This document shows, piece after piece, positions 1 to 8,846 of a DNA stretch of 52,875 bases. Every line of letters begins with the position of its first letter. Positions within the stretch are counted from its first letter, which is position 1. Made by a program: the position numbers and the translations under genes. The notes under the pieces are model-generated. The model was given only the letters and a program-made list of their open reading frames with translations, did no database searches and was not told the origin of the DNA. This stretch comes from Pirellulaceae bacterium (GTDB lineage: Bacteria > Planctomycetota > Planctomycetia > Pirellulales > Pirellulaceae): positions 1-52,875 of the forward strand of contig JASMLW010000544.1 of NCBI GenBank assembly GCA_030748485.1, read 5' to 3'.

Positions 1-6
1 GAGCGA

Positions 7-112
7 CGCCAAAGAATTTCTTCCCGCCTCGAAGGCCCGAAGGGGCCGCAACATGTCAGCCCGGGGCAGAGCGCAGCGGCGCAGCCGCGAAGCGCCGCCC
101 TGGGTTACCGAT
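7..112 (+). repeat. Direct repeat copy 1, left arm of a large palindrome
   Basis: This 106-bp block recurs with no difference that I can see at 275-380, an offset of 268 bp. Its second half, from about 41, is also the left arm of a long imperfect palindrome whose right arm is at 158-212. The two arms match over about 51 bp once a 16-bp GC-rich stretch present only in the left arm (about 74-89) is skipped, with one further mismatch. The loop contains a short inverted repeat (CCCTTTCAGGG). No reading frame here resembles a protein. Confidence 0.85.
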
Positions 113-157
113 TGATCGGTAATATTATGCCCTTTCAGGGCGACGGGGTGGGGGATT

Positions 158-242
158 TCCCAACCCAGGGCGGCGCTTCGCTCTGCCCTGGGCTGACATG
201 TTGCGGCCCCTGCGGGGCGAAGAAAGGCGGGGAGCAGGTCAG
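158..242 (-). repeat. Inverted right arm of the palindrome plus repeated tail
   Basis: Positions 158-212 are the reverse complement of the left arms at 41-112 and 309-380, lacking the 16-bp insertion. Positions 211-242 form a 32-bp tail that recurs exactly at 407-438, just before xseA. The arrangement arm, inverted arm, arm, tail suggests a repeat that has duplicated locally. Confidence 0.8.
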
Positions 243-274
243 ATGAAGATGCGGAATAGAAGAAGGGCGAGCGG

Positions 275-380
275 CGCCAAAGAATTTCTTCCCGCCTCGA
301 AGGCCCGAAGGGGCCGCAACATGTCAGCCCGGGGCAGAGCGCAGCGGCGCAGCCGCGAAGCGCCGCCCTGGGTTACCGAT
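275..380 (+). repeat. Direct repeat copy 2
   Basis: Second copy of the block at 7-112. It is followed by about 26 bp of other sequence and then by the tail copy at 407-438, which ends two bases before the first possible xseA start (TTG at 440). The whole 1-438 stretch therefore appears to be repeat rather than gene. Confidence 0.85.
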
Positions 381-466
381 CGATGAAGACCCCGTCCTGA
401 AAGGCCTGCGGGGCGAAGAAAGGCGGGGAGCAGGTCAGGTTGTCGAAAAACGATCGGAGCGGGACA

Positions 467-1741
467 ATGCCGGTTTCATCGCACCGGTCGACCAGTCCCA
501 TGAATCAGCCTCGCGTCCTGACGATCTCGCACCTGACGCAGATCATCAAAAGCACCATCGAGCAGACCGTTCCCGCGGTCTGGGTGACGGGCGAAGTGGG
601 TGATCTCTCCCGACCTCGATCGGGCCACTTTTACTTCTCGCTCAAAGACTCCGACGCTCAAATTCGCGCCGTGGTGTGGCGCAGCACGGCCAATCGTCTC
701 GATCTCGACTTCATGCGCGACGGCGTCACGGTCGTCGCCCGCGGCGACCTCGAGGTCTACGCTCCTCGCGGGACGTATCAGATTGTGCTCCGCCACGTCG
801 AGCCGCTGGGCGTCGGCGAATTGCAGTTGGCGCTGCGGCGATTGCAAAAGAAGCTGGCCGAAGAGGGGCTTTTCGACGCCGAACACAAGCAGCCGCTGCC
901 GAAGTTTCCCAAACGAATCGCTGTCGTCACGAGCCCGACGGGAGCGGCTGTGCGCGATTTCCTGGAAGTCGTCCGCCGTCGTTGGCGAGGACTCGGCGTG
1001 TCGATCATTCCGTCGCGAGTGCAAGGCGACGGAGCGGCTCAGGAGTTGGCGCGAGCCATCCGAGCCGCCAATCGGCTCACACCCCGCCCCGACGTGCTCG
1101 TCGTCACCCGCGGCGGCGGCAGCATCGAGGATCTCTGGAGTTTCAACGAGGAGGTTGTCGTCCGCGCGATCTTCCAGTCGGAGATTCCCGTCGTCAGCGC
1201 TGTCGGGCATGAGATTGACGTCACCCTGTCCGACCTGGTGGCCGATGTCCGAGCCTTGACGCCAACCGAGGCCGCCGAGCGTGTCGCCCCCTCCAGCGAA
1301 GAGTTGGCTCAATGGATCGGTTCGCTGGAGCAACGGCTGTCGGCGGCGCTCGACAATCAAGCCAGTTCGGCGCGACTCAGACTCGATGCCCTGGCCAACT
1401 CCCGGACACTCAGTCAACCGCTCGACTTGGTGCACGTCCGCAGCCGCCGATTGGATGAGTTGAACGATCGTTTGCAACAGGCGGCGGCGCGCGGGTTGAA
1501 AGCAGGTCACGAACGAATCGGCCGCTTCGCCGGTCAGCTCGAATCGCTCAGCCCGCTCGCCGTACTCGGCCGCGGCTACAGCCTGACGACAGACAGCGAT
1601 GGAGGCCTCGTGACAAGTCACACAGAAGTAGCGGCCGGCGATCGCTTGATGACCCGACTGCAGCGCGGAATGATCGAGAGTGAAGTGCTCGGCTGTCGCG
1701 GTGAACAGACGCCGGACAACGGCGACGGGAAGTCCCAATGA
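467..1741 (+). CDS. xseA: Exodeoxyribonuclease VII large subunit
   Basis: Catalytic subunit of exonuclease VII, a cytoplasmic single-strand DNA exonuclease active in both directions that works with XseB. The N-terminal 100 residues form an OB-fold (VWVTGEVGDLSRPRSGHFYF). The nuclease domain follows with VVTSPTGAAVRDFLEVVRRR, RGGGSIEDLWSFNEE and AVGHEIDVTLSDLVADVRALTP, all family hallmarks. The chosen ATG has a GGAG seven bases upstream. A TTG at 440 and an ATG at 500 are alternatives, and the strongest family similarity starts near 500. The length of about 424 residues is normal. xseB follows after 68 bp. The upstream region is entirely repeat DNA, so the promoter may lie within the repeat. 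Confidence 0.95.
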   Translation: MPVSSHRSTSPMNQPRVLTISHLTQIIKSTIEQTVPAVWVTGEVGDLSRPRSGHFYFSLKDSDAQIRAVVWRSTANRLDLDFMRDGVTVVARGDLEVYAPRGTYQIVLRHVEPLGVGELQLALRRLQKKLAEEGLFDAEHKQPLPKFPKRIAVVTSPTGAAVRDFLEVVRRRWRGLGVSIIPSRVQGDGAAQELARAIRAANRLTPRPDVLVVTRGGGSIEDLWSFNEEVVVRAIFQSEIPVVSAVGHEIDVTLSDLVADVRALTPTEAAERVAPSSEELAQWIGSLEQRLSAALDNQASSARLRLDALANSRTLSQPLDLVHVRSRRLDELNDRLQQAAARGLKAGHERIGRFAGQLESLSPLAVLGRGYSLTTDSDGGLVTSHTEVAAGDRLMTRLQRGMIESEVLGCRGEQTPDNGDGKSQ

Positions 1742-1809
1742 TGATCGAAACGATCCTCTAAATCGCCGCTTTGTTTTTTTGATTGCTCAGTTTAATACGA
1801 GACGTTCGG

Positions 1810-2199
1810 ATGGCGAAAAAGAAAAAAGTCGCGCAAGCGGGCAACGACGCGCAAGCGGGCAACGATGCGAGCGAGCCGCTGACGTTTGAGCAGTCGCTCG
1901 CTCAACTGGAGTCAATCGTTCGCGAACTCGAGGGGGGCCGATTGGGACTCTCCGACTCGATGGCTCGCTACGAAGAGGGCGTGAAGCGGCTGCACGAGTG
2001 TTATGAAACGCTGACGGCCGCCGAGCAGCGGATTGAGTTGCTGACGCGAATCGGCCCCCGCGGGGAGGCGGAGGGCGAGGCCTTTGAAGGGGGCGAGTCG
2101 CGGAGCCTGGCGGAGAAACAGCAAAATCGCAGTCAGCGGCGATCCGCGAGCGGCGACCCGGAGGAGGGCGACGTAGACTCCGCCAACCGCTTGTTCTAG
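1810..2199 (+). CDS. xseB: Exodeoxyribonuclease VII small subunit
   Basis: Small helical subunit that assembles on XseA. The conserved core is FEQSLAQLESIVRELEGGRL followed by SDSMARYEEGVKRLHECYETL, about residues 25-80. The protein is about 129 residues, longer than the usual 80, because of an N-terminal Lys-rich leader and a charged, low-complexity C-terminal tail that looks disordered. The leader contains a near-perfect 18-bp tandem duplication encoding AQAGND twice. The ATG at 1810 fits the reading best; an upstream in-frame start at 1783 would add nine residues. Confidence 0.9.
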   Translation: MAKKKKVAQAGNDAQAGNDASEPLTFEQSLAQLESIVRELEGGRLGLSDSMARYEEGVKRLHECYETLTAAEQRIELLTRIGPRGEAEGEAFEGGESRSLAEKQQNRSQRRSASGDPEEGDVDSANRLF

Positions 2200-2291
2200 T
2201 ATGAGACCTAGTTGGCAGTTACGACCCATTCCGCCCTCCCCCGCTTCGCACTGTATCCGAGACTCGACCCATCTCTTCCGCCCGCCACACG

Positions 2292-3188
2292 ATGTCCTCT
2301 CCCGCCGCCGCGACTTTCGTTGAATACGCAGATTCCGCGCGCCCGGCTGTCGACCGGGCTCTCGAGGATTACACGGCGGCGGCGGCCGGTTTCCCCGACG
2401 GATTGAGAGACGCGATTCGACACAGCCTGATCGCTCCCGGCAAGCGTTTGCGTCCCCTGATGGTGTTAATGGCGGCTGAGGCGTGCGGTTCGCCGCCAGA
2501 AGCGGCGATGCCGGCCGCCTGCGCGGTGGAGATGATCCACACCTATTCACTGATTCACGACGACCTGCCGGCGATGGACGACGACGACATGCGGAGGGGA
2601 CGTCCCAGCTGCCACGCCAAATTCGGCGAAGCGACGGCCATTCTCGCCGGCGACGCGCTGTTGGCTCAGGCGTTTGAGGTCTTGGGGCGAGATATTCAGC
2701 CCGCCGATGCAGCCGCTCGCTGTTGTGCGGAACTAGGGCGGGCGGCCGGCCGCGCCGCGCTCGTCGGCGGCCAGCACGACGACTTGCACGCCGAGGGTTC
2801 CGACGGCGATGTGGAACAACTCGAGGCAATCCACGCGAGAAAAACGGGGGCTCTGTTTCGCGTTTCCTTGCGGATGGGAGGGATCGTGGCCCAGGCTGAG
2901 GCGGCCCAAATCGCGGCGCTCGACCGCTACGGTCAGAAACTGGGGTTGGCGTTTCAAGTGATCGATGATCTGCTCGACCTTCACGGCGATGAACAAACGC
3001 TGGGCAAACGAACGAATAAGGATTCAGAACGAGGCAAGTTGACATACCCGGCCCTGCTCGGCGTCGAGCCCAGCCGCCGGAAAGCGGGGGAATTGATCGC
3101 TGAGGCGATCGACTCGGTCCGCATCTTTGAGTCAGACGCGAGTCGACTGGAGGCGCTCGCCGTTTTCGTGTTGGAAAGGAATCGATAA
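2292..3188 (+). CDS. ispA: Farnesyl diphosphate synthase (polyprenyl synthetase)
   Basis: Condenses IPP with allylic diphosphates to make C15 (possibly C20) precursors of quinones, undecaprenyl phosphate and hopanoids. The first Asp-rich motif is DDLPAMDDDDMRRG, with the bacterial type-II spacing, preceded by YSLIH exactly as in E. coli IspA. The second is DDLLD near residue 222, followed by GKRTNKDSERGKLTYP. The length of 298 residues is typical. The residue pattern before the first motif argues for FPP as product, but chain length cannot be fixed by eye. Its stop overlaps the dxs start (TAATG), so translation of the two is probably coupled. Confidence 0.93.
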   Translation: MSSPAAATFVEYADSARPAVDRALEDYTAAAAGFPDGLRDAIRHSLIAPGKRLRPLMVLMAAEACGSPPEAAMPAACAVEMIHTYSLIHDDLPAMDDDDMRRGRPSCHAKFGEATAILAGDALLAQAFEVLGRDIQPADAAARCCAELGRAAGRAALVGGQHDDLHAEGSDGDVEQLEAIHARKTGALFRVSLRMGGIVAQAEAAQIAALDRYGQKLGLAFQVIDDLLDLHGDEQTLGKRTNKDSERGKLTYPALLGVEPSRRKAGELIAEAIDSVRIFESDASRLEALAVFVLERNR

Positions 3189-5095
3189 TGCATAAGCTGC
3201 TCTCGCAACTCGATTCAGCCGAGCCGCTGCGCGATATGTCGTTGGCGGAGTTGGAGCAACTGGGCGACGAGATTCGCGACGTGCTCTGCAACCTGCTGAG
3301 CGAACGCACGGCGCACTTCGCTTCAAATCTGGGAGTCGTCGAACTCTGCCTGGCGCTGCACAGTTCGTTCGACTTCCGCCGCGACCGTCTGCTGTGGGAC
3401 ACCGGACACCAGGTTTACCCTCACAAGCTGGTGACGGGACGCTACCACGAGTTTGGCACGATCCGCACCAAAGGCGGATTGATGGGTTATCCCAATCCGG
3501 AGGAGAGCGAATACGACTTGTTCATGACTGGCCACGCGGGCTGCAGTGTTTCGACCGTGCTCGGCATCCGCGCCGGCGACCAACTGCTCTCCCCCGATCG
3601 CTACTCGGTGGCCGTGATCGGCGACGGCGCCTTTCCCTCAGGCATCGTCTACGAAGCGCTCAACAACATCAGCGAAGTCAAAGACAAACTGCTGATCGTC
3701 CTCAACGACAACAAGATGTCGATCTGTCCGCGCGTCGGCGGCATGGCCAGCTATCTGGATCGACTGAGAACGAACTCCTTCTACACGGGATTGAAGACGG
3801 AAGTCGTCAAGGTCTTGAACAAAGTTCCCCTGCTGGGCGATCCGGCCGAGAGATTCTTGGCTCAAATCAAAGAAGGCGTCAAAGCCGGACTGCACGGCGG
3901 GATGTTGTTTGAAGACCTGGGACTGCGGTACATCGGTCCGATCGACGGACACGACATCGGCTTGATTCGCAAGTATCTGGCGATGGTTCGCGATCTGGAG
4001 GGCCCGATCCTGCTGCACGTCGTCACCGAGAAAGGGCACGGCTTTGAACCGGCGGCCGAAGATCCCGTTTTCTTTCACACGCCGCCGGCGTTCGTCAACG
4101 ACAACGGTCACGCCGTGCCCAAGAGCAAGGGCGGTTCAAAGGCCTACACCAACTTCGCTCGCGACGCGATCCATCAAGCAGCCGGCAAAGACGAGCACGT
4201 CACTGTCATGACCGCCGCCATGTGCCAGGGCAACAAACTCGAACCGGTTCGCGAAGACTATCCCGAACAGTTCTTCGACACGGGGATCTGCGAGTCGCAC
4301 GCGGTCGCCTTCGCGGCCGGTCAAGCCAAAGCCGGACTGCGTCCAGTCGTGGCGATCTACAGCACTTTCCTACAACGTAGTTTCGATCAGATCTTCCAAG
4401 AGGTGGCGCTGCAGAATCAACCCGTCACTTTCATGCTCGACCGCGCCGGACTCGCCGGACCCGACGGTCCCACTCACCACGGTGTTTACGACCTCGCCTA
4501 CATGCGAGTCTTTCCCAATATGACCGTCATGGCTCCCGGCGATGCGCGAGACGTCGGAGCGATGCTCGACTTTGCGCTGAGCCTCGACGGGCCCAGTTCG
4601 CTGAGGTACCCCAAAGCGGCCGCCGAGACGATTGACGGACCCCGCGCCGATGTCGAGTTGGGACGCTGCGAAGTGCTCCGCGAAGGGGCCGACGGAACGC
4701 TCGTCGGCTGTGGTGTCATGGTGCACGAATGCCTGCGAGCCGCCGATTTGCTCAAAGATGAAGGCCTGGAACTGGGCGTGATCAACGCGCGATTCGTCAA
4801 GCCGATCGACCGCGAAACGTTCTCTCGTGTCCTCGCCCTATCGCCCTTTGTCGTGACGGTTGAGGAAGGCTGCCTGATGGGCGGCTTTGGCGCAGCGCTG
4901 CTGGAAATGGCCTGCGACCAAGGACTCGATACTAGCCGCCTGACCCGCCTGGGCGTCGCCGACGAGTTCATCGAACACGGCGACCGCGGTGAACTGCTCG
5001 CCGAACTTGGACTCGATGCCGCCGGTATTGCGGCGACCTGCCGTCGGCGAGCCAATCCGGTGTCCCAAGATATCCGCGATTCGGCCGTCGGATAA
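3188..5095 (+). CDS. dxs: 1-deoxy-D-xylulose-5-phosphate synthase, divergent type
   Basis: First enzyme of the MEP pathway, joining pyruvate and glyceraldehyde 3-phosphate using thiamine diphosphate. The ThDP motif runs from GDGAFPSGIVYEALNNI to VLNDNKMSI. The transketolase middle domain has GICESHAVAFAAG, keeping the catalytic Glu, then DRAGLAGPDGPTHHGVYD. The C-terminal transketolase domain follows. Several usual Dxs words are changed: TAHFASNLGVVEL instead of the GHLAPNLGVVEL type, and GHGFEPAAEDPVFFHTPPAF in the linker. All functional residues I can name remain, so I read it as an active but divergent lineage. The 635-residue length is normal. The start overlaps the ispA stop by one base. 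Confidence 0.93.
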   Translation: MHKLLSQLDSAEPLRDMSLAELEQLGDEIRDVLCNLLSERTAHFASNLGVVELCLALHSSFDFRRDRLLWDTGHQVYPHKLVTGRYHEFGTIRTKGGLMGYPNPEESEYDLFMTGHAGCSVSTVLGIRAGDQLLSPDRYSVAVIGDGAFPSGIVYEALNNISEVKDKLLIVLNDNKMSICPRVGGMASYLDRLRTNSFYTGLKTEVVKVLNKVPLLGDPAERFLAQIKEGVKAGLHGGMLFEDLGLRYIGPIDGHDIGLIRKYLAMVRDLEGPILLHVVTEKGHGFEPAAEDPVFFHTPPAFVNDNGHAVPKSKGGSKAYTNFARDAIHQAAGKDEHVTVMTAAMCQGNKLEPVREDYPEQFFDTGICESHAVAFAAGQAKAGLRPVVAIYSTFLQRSFDQIFQEVALQNQPVTFMLDRAGLAGPDGPTHHGVYDLAYMRVFPNMTVMAPGDARDVGAMLDFALSLDGPSSLRYPKAAAETIDGPRADVELGRCEVLREGADGTLVGCGVMVHECLRAADLLKDEGLELGVINARFVKPIDRETFSRVLALSPFVVTVEEGCLMGGFGAALLEMACDQGLDTSRLTRLGVADEFIEHGDRGELLAELGLDAAGIAATCRRRANPVSQDIRDSAVG

Positions 5096-5110
5096 GAACG
5101 TGAGGAAGCC

Positions 5111-5992
5111 ATGGGTGCGGCGCCAACCTGGGCGGATCGAGATCGGCCCCAAGTCCTGCTGCTCGGCGCGGGCGACCGACCCGCCGTGGCCGAGAACGCC
5201 GAGCAGATGCGGGCGATCGTCGAATCGCACTGTGACATCCAACTCGTCGATTTCGTCCTCACCGATCCGATGCCGGCCGACGTGGAAGCCGATTTCGCTG
5301 TCGTGCTGGGCGGCGACGGATCGATGTTGCGTGCTGGCAAGCTAGTAAGAAAACTCGCCCTGCCCTTGCTCGGCGTCAACTTGGGGCGTTTGGGTTACCT
5401 CGCGCCGATCTCGCCCAAAGAGTTGCCGGAAGTTCTGCCGGCTGTCTGCCGAGGCGAGTGTCAGATCGTCGATCATTTGATGATGCGTTGTCGCGTCTTC
5501 CGTGGCGACGAGGTGTTGGCGGACGAAACCGGGTTGAACGAGGTGGCCGTTTTGGGCGGCCCGCCGTTCTCGATTCTGGACATCGATGTTTACGTTGACG
5601 CGGAATTGGCGACTACCTATAGTTGCGACGGCTTGATCATCTCCACACCGGTCGGATCAACGGCGCACAACTTGTCGGCTGGCGGGCCGATTCTGCGAAA
5701 CAACTTGCACGCTTTTGTCATCTCACCCATCAGCCCGCACACCTTGACAGTTCGTCCCGTCGTCGACACGGCGGACCGCGTGATCGAAGTGGTGGTTCGC
5801 GAGCCGAACGAAACCACATCGGCGGTGGTGGATGGACAGGTTGTCTGTCACTTGACGAAGAACGACCGCGTGCGTGTGGAGCGTTCGATTCGCACGTTCC
5901 GCACGATAGAAGTTCCCAGTCAAAGTTACTACCGGATGTTGCAGGAAAAACTCGGTTGGCGCGGGACGATTCGCGGCAAGCGATCCAATTGA
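5111..5992 (+). CDS. nadK: NAD kinase
   Basis: Phosphorylates NAD to NADP with ATP or polyphosphate in the cytoplasm. The GGDGSML motif is near residue 68, NEVAVLGG near 140, and the NAD-binding stretch CDGLIISTPVGSTAHNLSAG near 170, all diagnostic. Length is 293 residues. A GAGG five bases before the ATG supports the start. It lies 15 bp after dxs and so is probably the last gene of the xseA-xseB-ispA-dxs-nadK unit; Dxr, later in the MEP pathway, uses the NADPH this enzyme helps supply. Confidence 0.93.
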   Translation: MGAAPTWADRDRPQVLLLGAGDRPAVAENAEQMRAIVESHCDIQLVDFVLTDPMPADVEADFAVVLGGDGSMLRAGKLVRKLALPLLGVNLGRLGYLAPISPKELPEVLPAVCRGECQIVDHLMMRCRVFRGDEVLADETGLNEVAVLGGPPFSILDIDVYVDAELATTYSCDGLIISTPVGSTAHNLSAGGPILRNNLHAFVISPISPHTLTVRPVVDTADRVIEVVVREPNETTSAVVDGQVVCHLTKNDRVRVERSIRTFRTIEVPSQSYYRMLQEKLGWRGTIRGKRSN

Positions 5993-6031
5993 CTTCTCAG
6001 TCACCTCAGCCTCAAAGCAAGGATGCGAACG

Positions 6032-6970
6032 ATGGCCTCGAAGACACGTAGTGCGTTTCTCTGCGCGGCGATTCTTTGCGCCGCTTGCTCATTCGCCGCA
6101 GCTGCCGACAAGCATCAACTGGCGTACAAGTTCACCGAAGGCGAGTTGATTCGCAGCAAGGTTGTCCATCTGGCGACGACGGAGACGCGGATTCAGGGGA
6201 CGACGCAGGAATCGGAATCGCGCGGAGTTTCCGAGAAAGAGTGGCGGATCGTCGAAGTGTCGGCGAGTGGCGAGGTGACGTTTGAACATCGGGTGACGCG
6301 GATTGACATGCGGCAGCATATCTCCGGGCGTCCACAAGTCGCCTACAACAGCGACAAGGACAAGCGGGTGCCTGTCGAGTACGAGAAGGCGGCGGCGAGC
6401 GTCGGCAAAGTCATCGCTCAAGTCACGATTGCCCCGCACGGTGAGGTGATCAAGCGAGTGGACCATTTCGATGGTCCGACGGTAAGCATGGGAATGGCCA
6501 ACATGGTCACGCCCTTGCCCAAGGAGGCCGTGGAGATTGGGGCCAAGTGGTATTTTCCAGTGGAGATTCGCGTGAAGGACGAGGGGCAAGTCAAGCGGAT
6601 CAAGACGAGACAGAAATATGTGTTGGAGAAAGTCGTGGCCGGCCTGGCGACGATCCGCGTGACCACGCAAGTGCTGACTCCCATCAACAGCCCTCGCATC
6701 GAAGCGCAGCTCATCCAGCAGCTCAACAACGGCATCGTGAAGTTCGACATCGACCGCGGCCGAGTGATTTCGCAGCGCTACGACTGGGACGAGCAAGCGA
6801 TCGGATTCAGCGGCGCCGACAGCGCGATGGACTACTTGGCGCGCTACGAGGAAACGATGTTGGCGGACGACGCGGGAGACAATGCGGCGAACAAGCCCGC
6901 CGACAAACCCGCCGCGAAGACGGCGGCGAAGCCGCAGCCTACGGATGTCCCGCGTCCGCCCCGGCAATGA
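6032..6970 (+). CDS. Secreted protein of unknown function
   Basis: Not a family I recognise. An N-terminal signal peptide (hydrophobic AFLCAAILCAACSFAAAA, cleavage near AAA-DKHQ) is followed by a beta-rich domain of about 250 residues with alternating charged and hydrophobic positions, and by a low-complexity tail of repeated Ala-Asn-Lys-Pro and Ala-Lys units. AAGG nine bases before the ATG at 6032 favours it over the ATG at 6023, which lies directly against that site. It follows nadK by 39 bp and could be co-transcribed, but nothing ties it functionally to NAD metabolism. Confidence 0.75.
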   Translation: MASKTRSAFLCAAILCAACSFAAAADKHQLAYKFTEGELIRSKVVHLATTETRIQGTTQESESRGVSEKEWRIVEVSASGEVTFEHRVTRIDMRQHISGRPQVAYNSDKDKRVPVEYEKAAASVGKVIAQVTIAPHGEVIKRVDHFDGPTVSMGMANMVTPLPKEAVEIGAKWYFPVEIRVKDEGQVKRIKTRQKYVLEKVVAGLATIRVTTQVLTPINSPRIEAQLIQQLNNGIVKFDIDRGRVISQRYDWDEQAIGFSGADSAMDYLARYEETMLADDAGDNAANKPADKPAAKTAAKPQPTDVPRPPRQ

Positions 6971-7117
6971 TGGCGACGACGGCGGCGCTTCCCGTTGGCC
7001 GCCGCAGCTATTAAGCTTGAGGGCAGCCTTGCCGAGCGATTCCACGGAGCGAGCCACGCCGCGACCCGCCAACGAGCGGCGCGCGGGTGGTTTACTTCGG
7101 ATGCAGCTGTCAGCGGA

Positions 7118-8713
7118 ATGAACCACCATCGACAACTCATGCTCCGCGGCGGCGCGGCGCTCTTGCTGCTGGGCGTCCTCGCATTGGTCCCTTGGTTAGC
7201 CGCCAGTGATTCGCGCGTCCGAGGTCTCGCGCTCACTTCTCTCAAACTGGCCGGCTATTCCACTTTGCTGAGCGTACCGGTCGGCTCCGTCTTGGCGTGG
7301 CTGCTGTCGCGGACGGACCTACCGGGCCGCCGCTTCTTCTTCGGCTTGCTGGGGGGAATGATCTTCATTCCGCTCTACTTGCAGGCGGCAGCCTGGGAAG
7401 CCGGGTTCGGCCAGCTCGGGTGGTACACGATCAGCGCGGATCAGGTCGCCGCGCCGTGGTTGGATGGATTCCGCGCCGCGGTCTGGGTCCACTTCATCAC
7501 GGCCGTGCCGTGGGTCGTGGTCATCGTCAGTCTCGGGCTGCACTACGTCGAGCCCGAGATCGAAGAGGGGGCTCTGCTGGACGGCGGTTACGCGGCCGTC
7601 TTCTGGCGCATCACATTGCCCCGCGCGATGGCGGCGATCGGGATCGCCGGTCTGTGGGTGTTCGTGACCGGCTGCAGTGAGATGGTGATCGCCGATCTGT
7701 TTCTCGTCAGCACCTATGCGCGGGAGCTGTACGCCGGCCAGGCGCTGGGCGATCAGCTGGGAGACGCCTGGCGGCGGACCTTGCCGAGCGTCGGCATGCT
7801 CGCGTGGCTGGTCGTAGCGGCGGCGATGGGCTTGGCGTTGGTGACCCAACGAAGCGGGCCGGGAACATTGCGCCGCCCGCTGACTTTTTCGCTGGGCCGC
7901 GCGCGTTGGCTCAGCGCCGCATTGGCCGCCTTGGCCGTCGCGCTGATCGCCGGCGTGCCGCTGTTCAACCTGGCGGTCAAAGCGGGCGTGTCGGTTGAGT
8001 CGATTGGAGGCGAGCGAGTTCGCAGTTGGTCGTTGCTGAAATTCTGGGACGTGACAGCGCCGACGATCAATCGCTTTGGTGAGGAGTTTCGCTGGTCGCT
8101 GGCAATCGGACTGCTGGCGGCGACGGCGACAATCATCGTAGCCGGTCCGTTGGCGTGGTGGGCTCGCCGCGGCGGTTGGCGAGCGGTCGCGCCGCTCTCG
8201 ATCAGCGCGGCGAGCCTGGCGACGCCCGGTCCGCTCATCGGTTTGACGCTGATTTTTCTGCTCAATCGCCCGGGCCTCTACACCGTCTACGACAAGACGC
8301 TGTTGGGTCCCGTGCTGGCCGTGTCGATCCGCTCGTTGCCGTTTGCACTCGGGATCTGCTGGTTCGGTTTCAGTTCGGTCGCCGAAGAAGTGCTCGAGAG
8401 CGGCGAGTTGGACGGCGCCGGACCGCTGCGTCGATTCGCCGTGCTTGCCACGCCGCAGCGGCTGCCCGTCTGGTTCGCCGCCTGGCTGGCGGCGTTCTCA
8501 ATTTCACTCGGCGACTTGTCGGCGAGCATTCTCGTCTATCCGCCGGGAGTGGAAACGATTGCCCGGCGACTGTTTGGCCTGATCCACTCGGGAGTCCGTT
8601 ACCAGGAAGCTGGACTCGCGCTCGTCAGCGCAGTGCTTTTCGCACTGATTGCCGGACTGGGATGGTGGATGTTGAGCAGGACAGCGCGGGCGCTGACCGC
8701 CTCGCCGCAATGA
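7118..8713 (+). CDS. ABC transporter permease with two fused permease domains (FbpB-like)
   Basis: Inner-membrane permease with about twelve transmembrane segments. Two permease modules lie in one chain, each with an EAA-type loop: EEGALLDGGYAAVFWRITLP in the first half and LESGELDGAGPLRRFAVLATP in the second. This arrangement is typical of iron(III), thiamine or spermidine/putrescine class importers (FbpB/ThiP type). No ATPase or substrate-binding protein gene is adjacent, so the substrate cannot be assigned. The reading frame extends upstream to 6995, but that part is polar and unlike a membrane protein, so the ATG before the first hydrophobic segment was chosen. Confidence 0.85.
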   Translation: MNHHRQLMLRGGAALLLLGVLALVPWLAASDSRVRGLALTSLKLAGYSTLLSVPVGSVLAWLLSRTDLPGRRFFFGLLGGMIFIPLYLQAAAWEAGFGQLGWYTISADQVAAPWLDGFRAAVWVHFITAVPWVVVIVSLGLHYVEPEIEEGALLDGGYAAVFWRITLPRAMAAIGIAGLWVFVTGCSEMVIADLFLVSTYARELYAGQALGDQLGDAWRRTLPSVGMLAWLVVAAAMGLALVTQRSGPGTLRRPLTFSLGRARWLSAALAALAVALIAGVPLFNLAVKAGVSVESIGGERVRSWSLLKFWDVTAPTINRFGEEFRWSLAIGLLAATATIIVAGPLAWWARRGGWRAVAPLSISAASLATPGPLIGLTLIFLLNRPGLYTVYDKTLLGPVLAVSIRSLPFALGICWFGFSSVAEEVLESGELDGAGPLRRFAVLATPQRLPVWFAAWLAAFSISLGDLSASILVYPPGVETIARRLFGLIHSGVRYQEAGLALVSAVLFALIAGLGWWMLSRTARALTASPQ

Positions 8714-8798
8714 CCGCGCGGCCGCCACATCGCGCAACCGATGCCGGGGTCTTGCCGGGGTCTGACTGCGCCGATTCGGGAACTCGGAGGCGGTTGTC

Positions 8799-8804
8799 TA
8801 TAAT
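8799..8804 (+). promoter_or_regulatory. Perfect -10 hexamer upstream of the DUF1570 gene
   Basis: TATAAT lies 42 bp before the start at 8847 in the 133-bp gap after the permease. No good -35 hexamer is found at 16-18 bp, so this is a -10-dependent promoter guess. It implies that the DUF1570 gene is transcribed separately from the permease. Confidence 0.45.
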
Positions 8805-8846
8805 GAATTCTCGCGACAGGGGTTTTCTCTAACAGGCGAACGACGC

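Noticed and set aside
198-386. Small + strand frame in the first repeat
   Set aside because: Lies fully in the palindromic repeat; Arg-rich, no ribosome site.
476-1738. 420-codon open frame on the - strand across xseA
   Set aside because: Antisense shadow of a certain gene. Its amino-acid composition is Arg/Asp rich without any motif, as expected from GC-rich codon mirroring.
1912-3402. 496-codon open frame on the - strand across xseB, ispA and dxs
   Set aside because: It crosses three certain genes and reads as Arg/Pro/Ser low complexity.
4498-5379. 293-codon - strand frame across dxs and nadK
   Set aside because: Shadow of two firmly identified genes; Ser/Arg/Pro only.
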